From Cryptomeria japonica (taxonomy: Eukaryota > Streptophyta > Pinopsida > Cupressales > Cupressaceae), in the NCBI RefSeq assembly GCF_030272615.1, contig NC_081413.1, positions 554,553,136 to 554,617,135 on the forward strand: 64,000 nt of DNA, read 5' to 3'. The notes under the pieces were generated by a model. That model saw only the letters and a program-made list of their open reading frames with translations, was not told where the DNA came from and made no database searches. This document shows positions 12,557 through 24,168 of this stretch, one piece after another. Positions within the stretch are counted from its first letter, which is position 1, and each line of letters opens with the position of its first letter. The translations under genes and the position numbers were made by a program.

Positions 12557-13063
12557 TGGCGAATTCCACGGGAATTTTATATGGTATACAATTATTTGGC
12601 GAATCCCGCGTAACTATAACATGACTTATGTAATTTTCAAGGTGATTATAGGTCATCCAAATACGACTTGTGTAATTTTCAAGGTGACTATAGGTCATCC
12701 AAATAATAGCTGAATACAATATAGTTGGCGAAAGTTGGGGTGAATGGAGACACGCGTCGGCAAGATGTCAAGCGAATTGGGTCCCCCTGGCTAACAAATC
12801 TTCACATGCCTATAGGCGAATTAAGGTCATCTACTAAGGCAACCTCAGAGAGTGTAGGCAAAACAATTAAATTTACCATGTGTCCACCATATATTGTATT
12901 GGCGAAATCATCACATAGAAACATTTATTTGCATAAAACATATGGCGATCGGGCCGTGACTATGATGAAAATTGATAATGTTCTGGCGACTTGGCCACCC
13001 CCAAATGGTACAAAATATTCGCCATTTCCGACATGGTCGACGTGAAAAATTTGCCATTGGCGA
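12557..13063. repeat. Cluster of TGGCGA subterminal motifs
   Basis: TGGCGA occurs on the plus strand at 12,557, 12,597, 12,726, 12,900, 12,943, 12,984 and 13,058, with TCGCCA at 13,019 and the variant AGGCGA at 12,814. Chance would give well under one copy in this length. Known hAT transposases bind short repeated motifs near the element ends; I infer the same role here. Confidence 0.6.
12623..12706. repeat. 42-bp tandem duplication
   Basis: Two copies of a unit beginning 'gactt(a/g)tgtaattttcaa' start at 12,623 and 12,665 and differ at about three positions. They lie inside the hAT subterminal region. Confidence 0.85.
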
Positions 13064-13088
13064 ATATTTGCCACTAAAGTAAACTCTG

Positions 13089-14570
13089 GGTTAGAGCGGT
13101 CTTAGAGGATGCAGAGCAATGGGGGTGTGATGGGTCCTCTACGGAGAGATAGGTCAAGTGGCACAGGAGATAGTGAGGGTTTGATGGGGCCTCCATGGAG
13201 AGATAGATCAAATGGTGCAGGGACTAGTGGGGGAGCAGGTGGTGATGGTGGTGCAACATCTGGTCAGAGTGGCATCTGAGAGAGCATTTTGCATGCATGT
13301 ATTTATATTGTCATTTTGGACTATGTCTTGGATGGCTCTTGGTAGCCGATTTTGTAGACTTCATTGTACTCTGATACATGAGATGATATATATGAGGAGA
13401 TCCCATTTTATGATATGCATGTTGATATGTATGGATTTTATGCAGGATGATGATTTTTTATGAGTTTATGCTTAGATGGATATTTGTTTTATGTTTTATG
13501 TTTTATGTATGTGTTTATGAGATGATTCCTATATGCATGTTTTATGATGATTTTTTCTTATATGATGTCTATATGCCTGTTGTATGATGTTGGATGCTAA
13601 CATGTGGATGCAGGTTAATATATGTGTGCTTTTGATGGTTTTTTGGGATAGAATGCTTGATGTATGCAATGTCATGAGGTTTATCTATGTATAATAAAAT
13701 GATGATGTATGATGGTATAGATAGTAGTTTGTACTTTATATTTGCACCATGATGGGATAATGATATGCAATAATGTTAATGCAATGCTTTTGAATGAATG
13801 ATTTATTTATGGATATGCATCTAGATGGTTTTGAAACTTGAATGTATATGGATAAACAAATGTAAAGTAAAAATGTTTTAAATGAATGCATATGTATAAT
13901 GGATGAACCAATGTTTTGAGACAAATGGTTTTATGATTCTAAATGCCCAAAATATGATGAATTAAAATGATCATGTGATGATAATGCGACTCTTGGTTAA
14001 ATGAATAACTACACCTTAATGCAATTAAAAAGGGATAGTTAATGCAATCTAATGAATCCTAAGTGAGATAAAATGAGTATAAGAATATGCTAAAAATGGA
14101 TGAATGAATGCATTGTAACTAATGGATAGATAAATGAATGTAGGCTATTATGAAAACCTAAACAAATGTATGATACATAAGTATGAAAATGATGATAAAT
14201 GATGATCACTAACGGATGTTTAAATGAATGTATAGTAATGAGTAATCATGGTAAGAAATCCAAAATAAGGATAATTATCTATGCAAATGAATCTAAATGT
14301 CATGAGTGGAATAATGAAAAGATACAATGATACTAAGTAAAATGAAAATGAACGATATGGGGTAAGTGCAACTAAATGACATTAAATGCATGTTAATAGA
14401 TGGCTAAAGAATAATGCAAATGCAACTAAAATGTAATAAAATGATGATGGTAGATGAATGCAAGGTTGTTTAGACTTTGCATGATGCATGTGATGATGTA
14501 TCAGAGTACTTTGTCATGATTGTATCCAAAATCTGCTCAATTTGCGCATAACGGCTCATTTTTAACTTTG
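13089..14570. other. Low-complexity, ATGA/GATG-rich stretch with short coding-like start
   Basis: The first 190 bases contain two similar blocks (13,128-13,160 and 13,180-13,215) that on the plus strand encode related MGP-x2-RDRS-x-G peptides, then a Gly-rich end and TGA near 13,280. This looks like the tail of an unidentified coding sequence. The rest is dominated by short ATGAATG, GATGATG and TATG runs with no believable gene. A 13-bp sequence, TACTCTGATACAT, occurs near 13,368 and inverted near 14,500. Confidence 0.4.
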
Positions 14571-15245
14571 TTCATACTTGCATGCAAAAATATGTAAATA
14601 AATGAGTAAATGGATGGACGATATGCAATGGAATACAATATAAACATATGAGATGAAATGACGATCCATAGTGCTTTATTTTTTTATCATCGAGCTTTAA
14701 AATGTTGTAAGAAAATACAAGCAACTTGACATAATGATTCAAGATGGCCTGAGTATTCCTTACATGGATTTTGATATAGCAAGTTAATACAAACAACTTG
14801 ATATAATGGGTCAAGTTGACTTGAGTATTGCTTGCAGAACATAAAAGGATCATCTCCTTTCATGCATGACTTGGATCATCCTCCTTGATCTTGGGTTGAT
14901 CATATCCTGAAACAAGTTCATACCATAATAAGAGACAAAAACCTTTATCCAAATTGGATCAGGTAGGAGGAACCAAAGAAAGAGCATTGGACTAGTAAAT
15001 AAACAACATACATAAAGAATAAAGAAGATGGATCCTTGGTAATGGTTCATGCTCATATGGTCGAGGTATATGTTGTAGTCAGCAAGCCGTAGTGATCTAT
15101 GACTGTATTTTGCCTATGATCACGTAGCTTAGTGAACTTCCCACATGGACACCATTAGTACATGCCCCATAACTTCATTGGAATAACGAGTCGAAGATAC
15201 ACAAACAATGTTGTAGGAACCTGATATGAATAAATGATCCCCAAA

Positions 15246-15677
15246 TCAACCAAGTATTTGATAGCCTAAACATAATTTTCTTGTCAAAGAAAATGTTATC
15301 TTGTCTTTGTTTTGGTAAGGAAGGATGCATCCTTGTTGAAGACAGTTTGAGTTTTGATGTTGATTGTTTGGTTGATTGGATAAGTGGTCATCATTTGGAG
15401 TATTGTTGTCAATGCTTTGTTTGGTATCTGTGCGGATGAGTATGTACAATGTGCTGCCATGTTTTTGGTATTTTCGATGTTTTTGGATTTTGTGAGATAG
15501 TTTTGAATATTTTTGGATTTTGTGAGATAGTTTTGAATGTTGTTGGATTTTCTGAGATAGTTTTGAATGTTTTTGGATTTTGTGAGATAGTTTTGAATGA
15601 AGAATCAATGAATCACAAGTAATGCAGAATCCACTTCCATCAAATAGGTTAAGGACATTGCCCCCAGTTTTAGGCAT
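15246..15677 (-). CDS. Possible 3' ORF of the outer Tat element with decapeptide repeats
   Basis: An open frame of 143 codons, sense to the element, lies about 340 bases after the end of pol. Its centre is built from four exact-length 30-bp units (15,481-15,600), giving four variants of the ten-residue repeat SHKIQKHSKL. Flanking pieces (GSGF-x-IT-x-DSL before the repeats, TLYI-x-I-x-TDTK after) recur at the matching place in the inner copy (37,799-38,194). I recognise no domain. It may be an untranslated repeat region that happens to stay open, or a real small protein. Transcript or codon-substitution evidence is lacking. Confidence 0.3.
   Translation of the reverse strand: MPKTGGNVLNLFDGSGFCITCDSLILHSKLSHKIQKHSKLSQKIQQHSKLSHKIQKYSKLSHKIQKHRKYQKHGSTLYILIRTDTKQSIDNNTPNDDHLSNQPNNQHQNSNCLQQGCILPYQNKDKITFSLTRKLCLGYQILG
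15481..15600 (-). repeat. Four 30-bp tandem units in the outer element 3' region
   Basis: Units start at 15,481, 15,511, 15,541 and 15,571, each 'tttggatttTgtgagatagttt'-like. The corresponding inner array (37,871-37,998) has units of 30-32 bp, so the ten-codon periodicity is lost there. Confidence 0.88.
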
Positions 15678-16014
15678 GACTCTGAAAAGTCAGATGCAAG
15701 ACACATGAAGTACTATCCCTAATTGCAAATCAATGACAAGCCATGGCTTGTCATGGATGGGTGAGTGAATGAAATGAAATGTGATCGTAACAAGTCTGAA
15801 AGATAATGGAGCAATAGTCTTTATGAGTGGCGCCTGTTTGCCAAGTTTTCACCATCGTACTTACCCAAGGTGCCACCAGAGTGGTTGTTCACCATTTGGA
15901 TGCATGACTTTTCTTTACTTATTTTGATGTTTTTTTGTATTTTCTTCAGGACATTTATCTGAGTGTTTTTGGTGTTTTTGTCGGTATGTATGGGAGCATG
16001 ATGCTCTGTGCAGC

Positions 16015-19000
16015 TTATGTATAAAACTTTTAAAGGTGCATGTTGTTGATCGGATCTGCTAGTGGTTCCTTCTGAAGTAGCCAATTGATATGCCCCAGAC
16101 CCAAATACAGCAGTGATAATAGATGGACCCAGCCAATTTGATTCAAACTTTCCCTGATGTTCACAGTTTGGTTGGTTATGAGGATTCTCTCAAAGAACAA
16201 GATCACCTACCTCGAATGTACGATGTCTAATCTGATGATTATAGCTTCTGCTCATGAGCTACTGATAGGCCTTGAGGTGATTGTATGTAGCTTGTCATTT
16301 CTCATCAAGTAGCTCTAAGTCCTGAAGATGGGATACTCTGTATGCTTCATCATCAATGAGATTGTGCAAGGAAACCCGTAGTGATGGTATCTCAACCTCA
16401 ACAGGTAAAATAGCTTCTGCACCATAGACCAATGAGTAGGGAGTTGCGCTGGTAGGGGTTTGAATGCTAGTTCGATATGCCCATAGTGCTGGATTCAATT
16501 GAACATGCCAATCACGGTTGGCATCATTGACTATTTTCTTGAGGATTCTTAATATGTTCTTGTTTGATGCTTTGGCCTGACCATTGCCTTGTGGGTAATA
16601 GGGAGTGGAAAAGCGGTGTTGGATGTGAAATTTCTCACAGAGTTCACGGACATCCTGATTTTTGAAAGGAAGACTGTTATCTGTGATGATGGACATGAGT
16701 ACACCATACCGACATATGATGTAATTGAGGATGAATGAGGCGATCTGTTTGGCAGTGACTTGGGTAAGTGGAACAGCTTCGATCCACTTTATGAAGTATT
16801 CGATGGCAGTAATAATGAATTTGTGGCCGTTGGATGAAGCGGGATGGATTTTTCCCATAAGGTCAAGTCCCCACTGACAAAAGGGCCATGGTGTTGTGAT
16901 TGGTTGTAATTCTTGTGCTGGTGCATGTATCAGGTTGCCATGAACTTGACATTTTTTGCACTTTATGACAAAGTAGTATGAGTCTTTTTCCATGGATGGC
17001 CAATAGTATCCAGCTCGTATGATCTTCTTGGCTAGTCACGGGCCACTTGCATGAGTTCCACAAATTCCTTCATGTACCTCTTCCAAGACCTTTGTTATCT
17101 CATCACATTCCATACATCAAAGGAGAGTACCATCAAGACTGCGTTGGTATGAGGTTTCAGCAATAATAGTATATCGAGCGGTTTGGTGAATGAAAGTTTT
17201 GCGTTGGTTATTCGATTGGTTAGGAGGAAGTGTGTGATTGTGGAGGTAGGTGTCGAACCCACCGTACCATGGGGATTCAGAACCAATAAGGCGACATATC
17301 ATCTTGGATTCAGGGATATCATAAGCGGGAATCCAAAGCTATTCTACCAAGAACTCATAGCGTGTTGAATTCTATGGAAGATCTAGGAGAGATGCAATGG
17401 TAGCCATAGCGTTAGCAGCTCGATTATGATCTCTAGGTATCTGTTCAAAGGTGATAGTAGTGAATGATGCCTTTAATTTTTCCACCATTTGTTTGTACGA
17501 CATGAGTTTGTCATCTTTAGTCTGATATTCATCAGTTGCTTGTCGAATGACCAGTTGTGAGTCGCCATATACTTGTAGTTCTTGTAACTTCCATTGTATG
17601 GCTAGCCTGAGTCCTGTGATCAAGGCCTCATATTCAGCTATGTTGTTTGTACATGGAAATGTGAGCCTGTAAGACTTCGGGATGCTATCACCTTGAGGTG
17701 TGATAAATAGAATGCCTGCCCCCGAGCCATGTCTAGTGTATGAACCATCAAAGTATATTATCCATGGTTGTGCTATTGTGATCATGAATATCTCTTCATG
17801 TAGAAAATTGGAAATGAGAGGATGATCGCCTAGGAGTGGTGCATCGGCCAACTGATTTACAATGACTTGTCCTTTGATAGCTTTACGATCCACATACTCT
17901 ATGTCAAATTCACTTAGAATCATCACCCATTTGGCCAAGTAGCCTGTCAATGTTGCTTTACTGAGTAAGTATTTGAGTGGATCAATCTTTGCAATGAGTT
18001 GTACCTTGTGTGTTAACAGATAGTGCCTCAGTTTAGTGGCTGCTAAGATTACTACTAGGCAAGCTCGCTCAATAGGTGTATAATTGAGTTCATATCCAAC
18101 CAGTGTGCGAGAGATGTAGTAAACAACGCACTCTTTCCCTTCTGCATTGTGTTGAGACAGTAGCACTCCCAATGCTGTATTAGTTGCTGAAATATAGAGT
18201 AACAGAGATCTGCTCAGATCTATTGGGATCAACAATGGTGTATTCATGAGATAGTCTTTAAGCATCTAGAATGCTTGCTGGCATATAGTATCCAATTGAA
18301 ATCGGATGTTTTTGTGTAGTAGGTGTGTAAATGGGTGACACTTATCTGCCAGTTGTGCAATGAATCTTCAAATCGATTGAAGCCGTCCTTGTAGTGTCCT
18401 TAGCTAGTTGATGTTCTTTAGAGGTGGCATGTCCATGATTGCTTTGACTTTTGCTAGATCGACCTCAATACCTTTGCTTGAGACGATGTATCCTAGAAGC
18501 TTCCCTGAGGTTACTCCAAAGACACATTTCTTTGGGTTGAGTTGAACATGATATTGTTCCAGTATGTCAAATATTTGCGCCAATGTGTGTAGATGACCTT
18601 CTCTTGTGAGTGATTTTTCCAGTAAGTCATCAACATAATCTTCCATTATAGTATGCATCATGTCATGGAAGATGGTAGTCATTGCTCGTTGATAGGTCAT
18701 GCCTGCATTCTTGAGATCAAAAGGCATTACATTCCAACAGTATGTTCCCCATGGACATGTGAAGGTTGTCTTATGTTGATCCTTTGGTGCGATCTTTATC
18801 TGATTGTACCCTGAAAAGCCATCCAAGAGTGAAAGCATGACATGTCCCACTGTTAGGTCTACTATTATGTCGATGTTTGGTAGGGGGAAGTCATCTTTAG
18901 GACATGCCTTATTTAGATCTCTGAAGTCAGTACAAATATGGATGCCCCCATTTGGTTTGCCGACAGGTAAAATGTTGGATATCCAATCTACATAATCAAT

Positions 19001-20264
19001 TGGTCGAATAAAACCAACATCTAGGAGTTTCTTGAGTTCTGCTTTGACTAATACTGCAATCTGAGGATGCATCTTGCGAAGTTTCTTCTTGACGGGTTTG
19101 GCTCCTTCTGCTATGGTGAGGTGATTCATGACTAAATCAAGATCAAGCCCAAACATGTCTGCATATGACCATGTGAAGTTGATCTAACGCTTCTGGAAGA
19201 ACTCTACAAACTTAGGTTGTTCCTCTAAAGTTAAAAGAGATGTCAGATGTATGTGGTGAGGAGTTTCAGGAGTCCCCACATTGTATTCTTTTGTTTCCTC
19301 GATGAGAATCGTTGATCGTTCATGTTGTGTACTAACAGGGAGAATGTCAAACCTTTCATCCTCCGGCGCCTTAGAGACGTTTTCACCGTTGGATACGCTC
19401 TTTCATTTTACTTTTGCTGGATCAAACAGTGCCACAGTGTGGTTTTCACTAGAAGATCCATGTTTTATTGTTATATTTTTGTAGCTGAAAGGTTTGGCAT
19501 CCGCCCCAAAGTATGATGTGCTATTAAGTTCTATGGCAAATCCAACTTTGTGATCCCCGCTTGGTATGTTATCTTGTAGTTCCAAGAAGTCAATGAGCGC
19601 TTCATCATTTTGGAAATGGTCAAGACATGGGGGATTAGGTTGGTTCCATTTGATGAGTTTAGGATGGATAATGGGCATTACTTCATCGATTAGGTTAAGT
19701 TCATTAGATGTGTCAGTGAGGGTTAAGATGTTATGGTGAAGGTCGTTGATGGTACTCTCCCTGTCAGAATCAGACGTAGGATGTGACGTAGGGTCTGTGG
19801 AAGAAGTTTCCAGCTCAGGAACCCAAGAGGTCTTTATCTGTGCTTCTCTGTAAACAGGGATGTCTTTGTGGGGTGGAGGTAATGATGTGTCTTCCTCATC
19901 TGAAGTATTAAGCTGGATGGAATCAAATTCCCATTCATGTGATTCGGTCTCTGAGTCACTTTCCAATATCTGATTACTATACCATATTGGGATGTCCTTT
20001 GAGTTAAACACTGTAGGTGTGATTGGTTGATGTACCTGTGTAGATGAAATAATTGATGCTGCAGGAAGGATTATGGGGATCAATGAATCCGATACAGGGA
20101 GTATCGGTAGTGTTGACTCTGTGGCTTCTGCTGGAGCTGCTGGTGTTGTCAATACTGTTGTGGGTTCTGATATTGCTGCTGATACTAATGGTTCTATTGA
20201 TGTTATTGCTGCTACTGATGGGATCACTAGTCTGATTGGTGGGAGGACGGGTATTGTAGGTGGC
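16015..20264 (-). pseudogene. Outer Tat pol, part 2: linker, RT, RNase H, archaeal-type RNase H, integrase
   Basis: In minus-strand order: a Pro/Ser/Thr-rich linker (19,403-20,264), then RT (18,404-19,156) with TDFRDLNKACPKDDFPLP and an intact MEDYVDDLLEK active site. The degenerate first RNase H and the added second RNase H (17,372-18,265) follow, the latter with YFDGS, AEYEAL, YGDSQL and DHNRAAN blocks. Integrase core is at 16,295-16,993, and a C-terminal domain ends with TAA at 16,015-16,017. Stops separate the blocks (for example near 18,266 and 19,157). The integrase Glu is changed to Lys (GQAK). The paired RNase H domains place it in the Tat lineage. Its closest relative in the window is the inner copy. 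Confidence 0.9.
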
Positions 20265-20373
20265 TGTCACAACCCTCCTTTATCACTTTTGGATTTAAAA
20301 TACAACTCTATTATAGTTTTGGATAAGCTATTTAAATGATTGAATGAATATTATAAAAGGATAAAATAATAAT

Positions 20374-20390
20374 ACACACACACACACACA
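20374..20390. repeat. Short CA microsatellite
   Basis: An uninterrupted (AC)n run of about eight units near the left end of the solo LTR. Confidence 0.8.
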
Positions 20391-21118
20391 TGGAAAATAT
20401 ACATTATTTTTTATTTTCCACATCCAATTATGGCACATGTTGTAGGAAGAATAAGAAGCTTCTAGAGGATTCTCCACCACCTTGCATGTAACTCCTCCCA
20501 CTAAATCTAATCAATTTGCATGAAGTCCAAAATTGGGAAAGAATCTCTTTTTTTAATTCAATTTTCAAGATAGTGGAATGGAGGGAATTTTCTTATAAAA
20601 TTATATGCAAGTTTCAAAGAAGGGAGTTGATTATGTTTTTGAAGGAAATTTTCCCAAGTTTTTCTTTGGTAGTCTCATTTTATTGCAGGATTTTTTTTAA
20701 GTTGTGGTTGGAAGATCTCTCTAGTTGCAAGGAAGGATCAAGGATAGCTAGAGGATTCAACATCAAGCTTCAACAAACCAGGTTCTCTCTTTTTTTGTCA
20801 TATGAGAAGTTTATATTATCAAAAAAAAAAGCTTCTAGATCTTCTTTCAAAAGTTTATTAGAGTGTAAGTCTCTTCTTCTATGTAGGAATAATTATTTAT
20901 AAGTTTCTTCCACATAAAGCAAGTAAAAGATAGTTCTATTATTTATTTTATTTTCCTTAAGTAATATGCTCATAATCTTGTCTTTTGTTTTTCCAAGATT
21001 TTAGATTTATGCAAAAAAAATAAAAATCATATTTCCTTTATTCTTTTAAATCTCTTTTTCTGAAATAAAACCCTTCCCTGTGTGATTGAATCTTTATCTT
21101 TATCTCTAATTCATTTCT

Positions 21119-22015
21119 CTGGAAATCCGAATCTCGTTCTTAAAATAAATTTCTCTGTGAAAATTAGTTGAAATGAAAGGAATAGTTTTTGCTGTGAATA
21201 ATCCTCTATGATATTCTCATTGATTTCCTTTATCTGGTTATATCTATTTTCTCTGTAAAAATTAGTTGAAGTGGAGGGATAGATTCGCTGAGAATAATCC
21301 TCTTGTTATTTATCATTTGGTTCCATTATTATTTTTGTGTCTGGAAATTTGAATATCGTTCTTAAAATAAATTTCTCGATGAAAATTAGTTGAAATGAAA
21401 GGAATAGTTTTCGCTGTGAATAATCCTCTGTGATATTCTCATTGATTTCCTTTATTTGGTTATAGCTATTTTCTCTGTAAAAATTAGCTGAAGTGGAGGG
21501 ATAGATTTGCTGAGAATAATCCTTTGTGTTATTTATCATTTGGTTCCATTATTATTTTTGTGTCTAGAAATCTGAATATCGTTCTTAAAATAAATTTCTC
21601 TGTGAAAATTAGTTGAAATGAAAGGAATAGTTTTGGCTATGAATAATCCTCTGTGATATTCTCATTGATTTCCTTTATCTGGTTATATCTATTTTCTCTG
21701 TAAAAATTAGCTGAAGTGGAGGGATAGATTCGCTGAGAATAATCCTCTGTGTTATTTATCATTTGGTTTCATTATTATTTTTGTGTCTGGAAATATGAAT
21801 ATCGTTCTTAAAATAAATTTCTCTGTGAAAATTAGTTGAAATGAAAGGAATAGTTTTTGCTGTGAATAATCCTCTCTGATATTCTCATTGATTTCCTTTA
21901 TCTGGTATATATATTATTTTCTCTGTAAAAATTAGTTGAAGTGGAGGGATAGATTCACTAAGAATAATCCTCTGTGTTGTTTATCATTTGGTTCCATTAT
22001 TATTATTTTTTGTGT
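21119..22015. repeat. Four tandem ~222-bp units, each a dimer of ~110-bp halves
   Basis: Unit starts (CTGGAAAT or a variant) fall at 21,119, 21,341, 21,564 and 21,787, ending near 22,015. Within each unit two related halves recur. One has 'tgaaatgaaaggaatag...gctgtgaataatcctc', the other 'tgaagtggagggatag...gctgagaataatcctc'. This is a two-level repeat resembling higher-order satellite structure. Any ORF crossing it (such as 21,306-21,539) is incidental. Confidence 0.9.
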
Positions 22016-22174
22016 ATGGAAATCCATTTCTCTCTGGATAATAGCTGAAACTAAGGAATAAATCCCTCTGAATAAACTTTTTGTGTTAATTACTCTTATA
22101 TATAAATCCATATTGCTTTCATTTTGTATGCTCGTTAAACTCTACTCTCTCGTTTAAATAAATTAAAACTAGAA

Positions 22175-22178
<4 letters not shown>

Positions 22179-22254
<76 letters not shown>
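22179..22254. repeat. (TA)n microsatellite, about 76 bp
   Basis: An uninterrupted TA dinucleotide run of about 38 units within the giant solo LTR. It is self-complementary and its assembled length may be unreliable. Confidence 0.95.
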
Positions 22255-22257
<3 letters not shown>

Positions 22258-22580
22258 TTATATAAACTTAGGTAATTTTCGAAAAGTATATATTATTTTT
22301 TTTAGATTTCCTTTTCCAATTGTAAATTAAATTGTATAATTGCCTTAGGAAAATTTATAATAATAATTAAATTACCTTTTTGCAATTTTCAAATTGTAAG
22401 TTAAAATTGTATTAAATTTTATAGTTGGAAAACTACTTAAAATTCGTTGGGTTACTTAGTTGGTATTTGGACTCATTGAAAAGCAATTATTGCACATTAT
22501 CATGATTTGAATCTAATGACTAAATTAATCGCTATTTTGGAATCTATGACCATAGGAATCATGCATTGCTTAATCATGCA

Positions 22581-22791
22581 CGCAAGTCGCACTATTTCTT
22601 ATAACATGCAAATTACTTATAGATTTATTTACATTTATTGATTTTTTTCATGCAAGTTGCACTATTCTTATAACATGCAAATTATTTATAGATTTATTTA
22701 CATTTATTGACTTTTTCATGCAAGTTGCACTATTCTTATAACATGCAAATTACTTATAAATTAATTACACTTATTGGCATTTTCATCTCCA
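22581..22791. repeat. Three tandem ~70-bp units
   Basis: Units start with (T/C)GCAAGT(T/C)GCAC at 22,581, 22,651 and 22,719 (70, 68 and 73 bp). A further TGCAAGTTTCAC at 22,792 begins a decayed fourth. Confidence 0.85.
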
Positions 22792-23929
22792 TGCAAGTTT
22801 CACATTTAAATATTATTATGCAAGTTTCCTAATCATTATTATTATGCAAAGTTATATTTCAAGTTTTGAATAATAAATAATGTTAGTTATGGTTTTTATT
22901 CCATGTAATTCATCAAGTAGTTATTTCAAGTAATTGAGCTTTGCAAATGTCTAAATTCATAATTATTTTTCAAGCATGATATTTTAGAAAATTAAATAAA
23001 GGAAGTTGCAAAACCAAACCCAAGTAGCGTTCGGTATATACAGTGCCTCTGGGTCATGCTTACGGGTAATGTCGTCATGTTGAACTACTTCACTTAATGC
23101 CTAATAAAGCTACATCAACAACGTCTGTGGCATCGTCCCTATAAATCATCGGGGAGTAATAAGGGGAACTTGGAAGTTAAAATCCAAGGGGCGGGTAATC
23201 CCCTTTGCATCGATAATTTAATAAGATAACTCTAAAACGATCTTTCATCCGCTGAGTTAAACTATAGTAAACCCCTATAGGGATGATGATGAGTGAAATG
23301 CTTTTATAAAACTGGTTTTATCTTGAAGAATTATTGTCGATTGGCAATTGGTCAAGGGTGACGCTCATGATAAGAATTAGGATCTAGTTGTTTTAGGCCA
23401 CAAGCAATAGGCCATCTTGAGCCTTTTCTTAAGCACTACCATCGTGGGTAGCAACCGTAGAGAAACTGTCTGAGACATTGACCCTAGAAAGGGTTGCGTA
23501 CCCACTAATCAGTTTACATCAAACCATAGAGTAGAAAATAGAACTGCATACTTTATGCCTTGATCCCGTGCCGAAGTGGGTATGTAGGCAGTCTTGGGAC
23601 GGAGTTGTCCCTTGTACTCAGGCATTCATGGGTGGAGTCTAGGCTTGGTATAGAAAGATTGAGTAAGAATCCTATTTTGAAAGATAAGATAATTAAAATT
23701 GGAAAAAGTAATTCAATGCATACTCGGAAGGAATCCCGTATGGATTTGCTTGTCTTCCCAAGGCTTTAAGCCAAATTTCGAGGCAGAATTCAAGCTTGTA
23801 TTATGTTATTTAATTACTCCTAAGGACGGCGACCTCGGTGCACTTCTGTTAAAAGAGTGTAGTACTTAGTGAGTGGCTCAGGACCTGAATGGTCCCGATG
23901 AGTCTAAGTCTCTGGCCAGAGCACCTCCT

Positions 23930-24085
23930 ATCCCGATTGGATAGATGCCTACCCCGTATGGGTAGATGCCTATCTCGTATTGGATAGATGAAATCTTATG
24001 TCCCGTATGGACCAATGCCTAACCCGTATGGTTAGATGCTCATCTCGGATGGATGAATTCCTAATCCAAATGGATGGATGCCCAG
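23930..24085. repeat. Tandem ~25-bp repeats with 'ccCGTATgG...GATGCC'
   Basis: About six imperfect units built on 'cccgtatgggtagatgcc' lie shortly before an A-rich tract (24,110-24,126) near the right end of the solo LTR. I see no coding role. Confidence 0.75.
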
Positions 24086-24168
24086 AGTATGCGATTGAAT
24101 CAAACATAATGAAAAAAAAAAAAAAAGAATGGTCAATTTTGTTGAGTTAATTATGATGGGTTATTACA

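Larger units (their letters stand above)
12284..13088 (-). mobile_element. 5' subterminal region of the hAT transposon
   Basis: This non-coding stretch runs between the transposase ATG and a putative element end. On the minus strand the end reads CAGAGTTTAC, a hAT-like terminus. It holds nine TGGCGA or TCGCCA hexamers within about 510 bases, one AGGCGA variant, and a 42-bp tandem duplication. An 8-bp duplication adjacent to the end would be GGTTAGAG (13,089-13,096), but the partner end is not in the window, so the boundary is not proven. Confidence 0.55.
20265..24168. mobile_element. Giant (3.9 kb) solo LTR inside the outer Tat element
   Basis: The block starts TGTCACAACCC and ends GGGTTATTACA, imperfect inverted ends of plant gypsy LTR type. 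It splits the outer element between the G-patch and the Pro-rich linker, exactly where the inner copy is continuous. Flanks read GTGGC and GTTGT, and the inner copy reads GTGGT, consistent with a 5-bp duplication mutated once on each side. Inside are 222-bp dimeric tandem repeats, a TA microsatellite, a ~70-bp repeat and ~25-bp repeats. There is no coding domain. At 3.9 kb it is long for an LTR; a non-autonomous element is the alternative. Confidence 0.75.

Noticed and set aside
13736..14853. Short minus-strand frames in the ATGA-rich interval
   Set aside because: Composition-driven (His/Ile/Tyr rich), no motif, not shared with the inner Tat copy.
21119..22791. CRISPR-like array
   Set aside because: Units are contiguous tandem repeats of 70-222 bp without unique spacers, in plant DNA inside an LTR.
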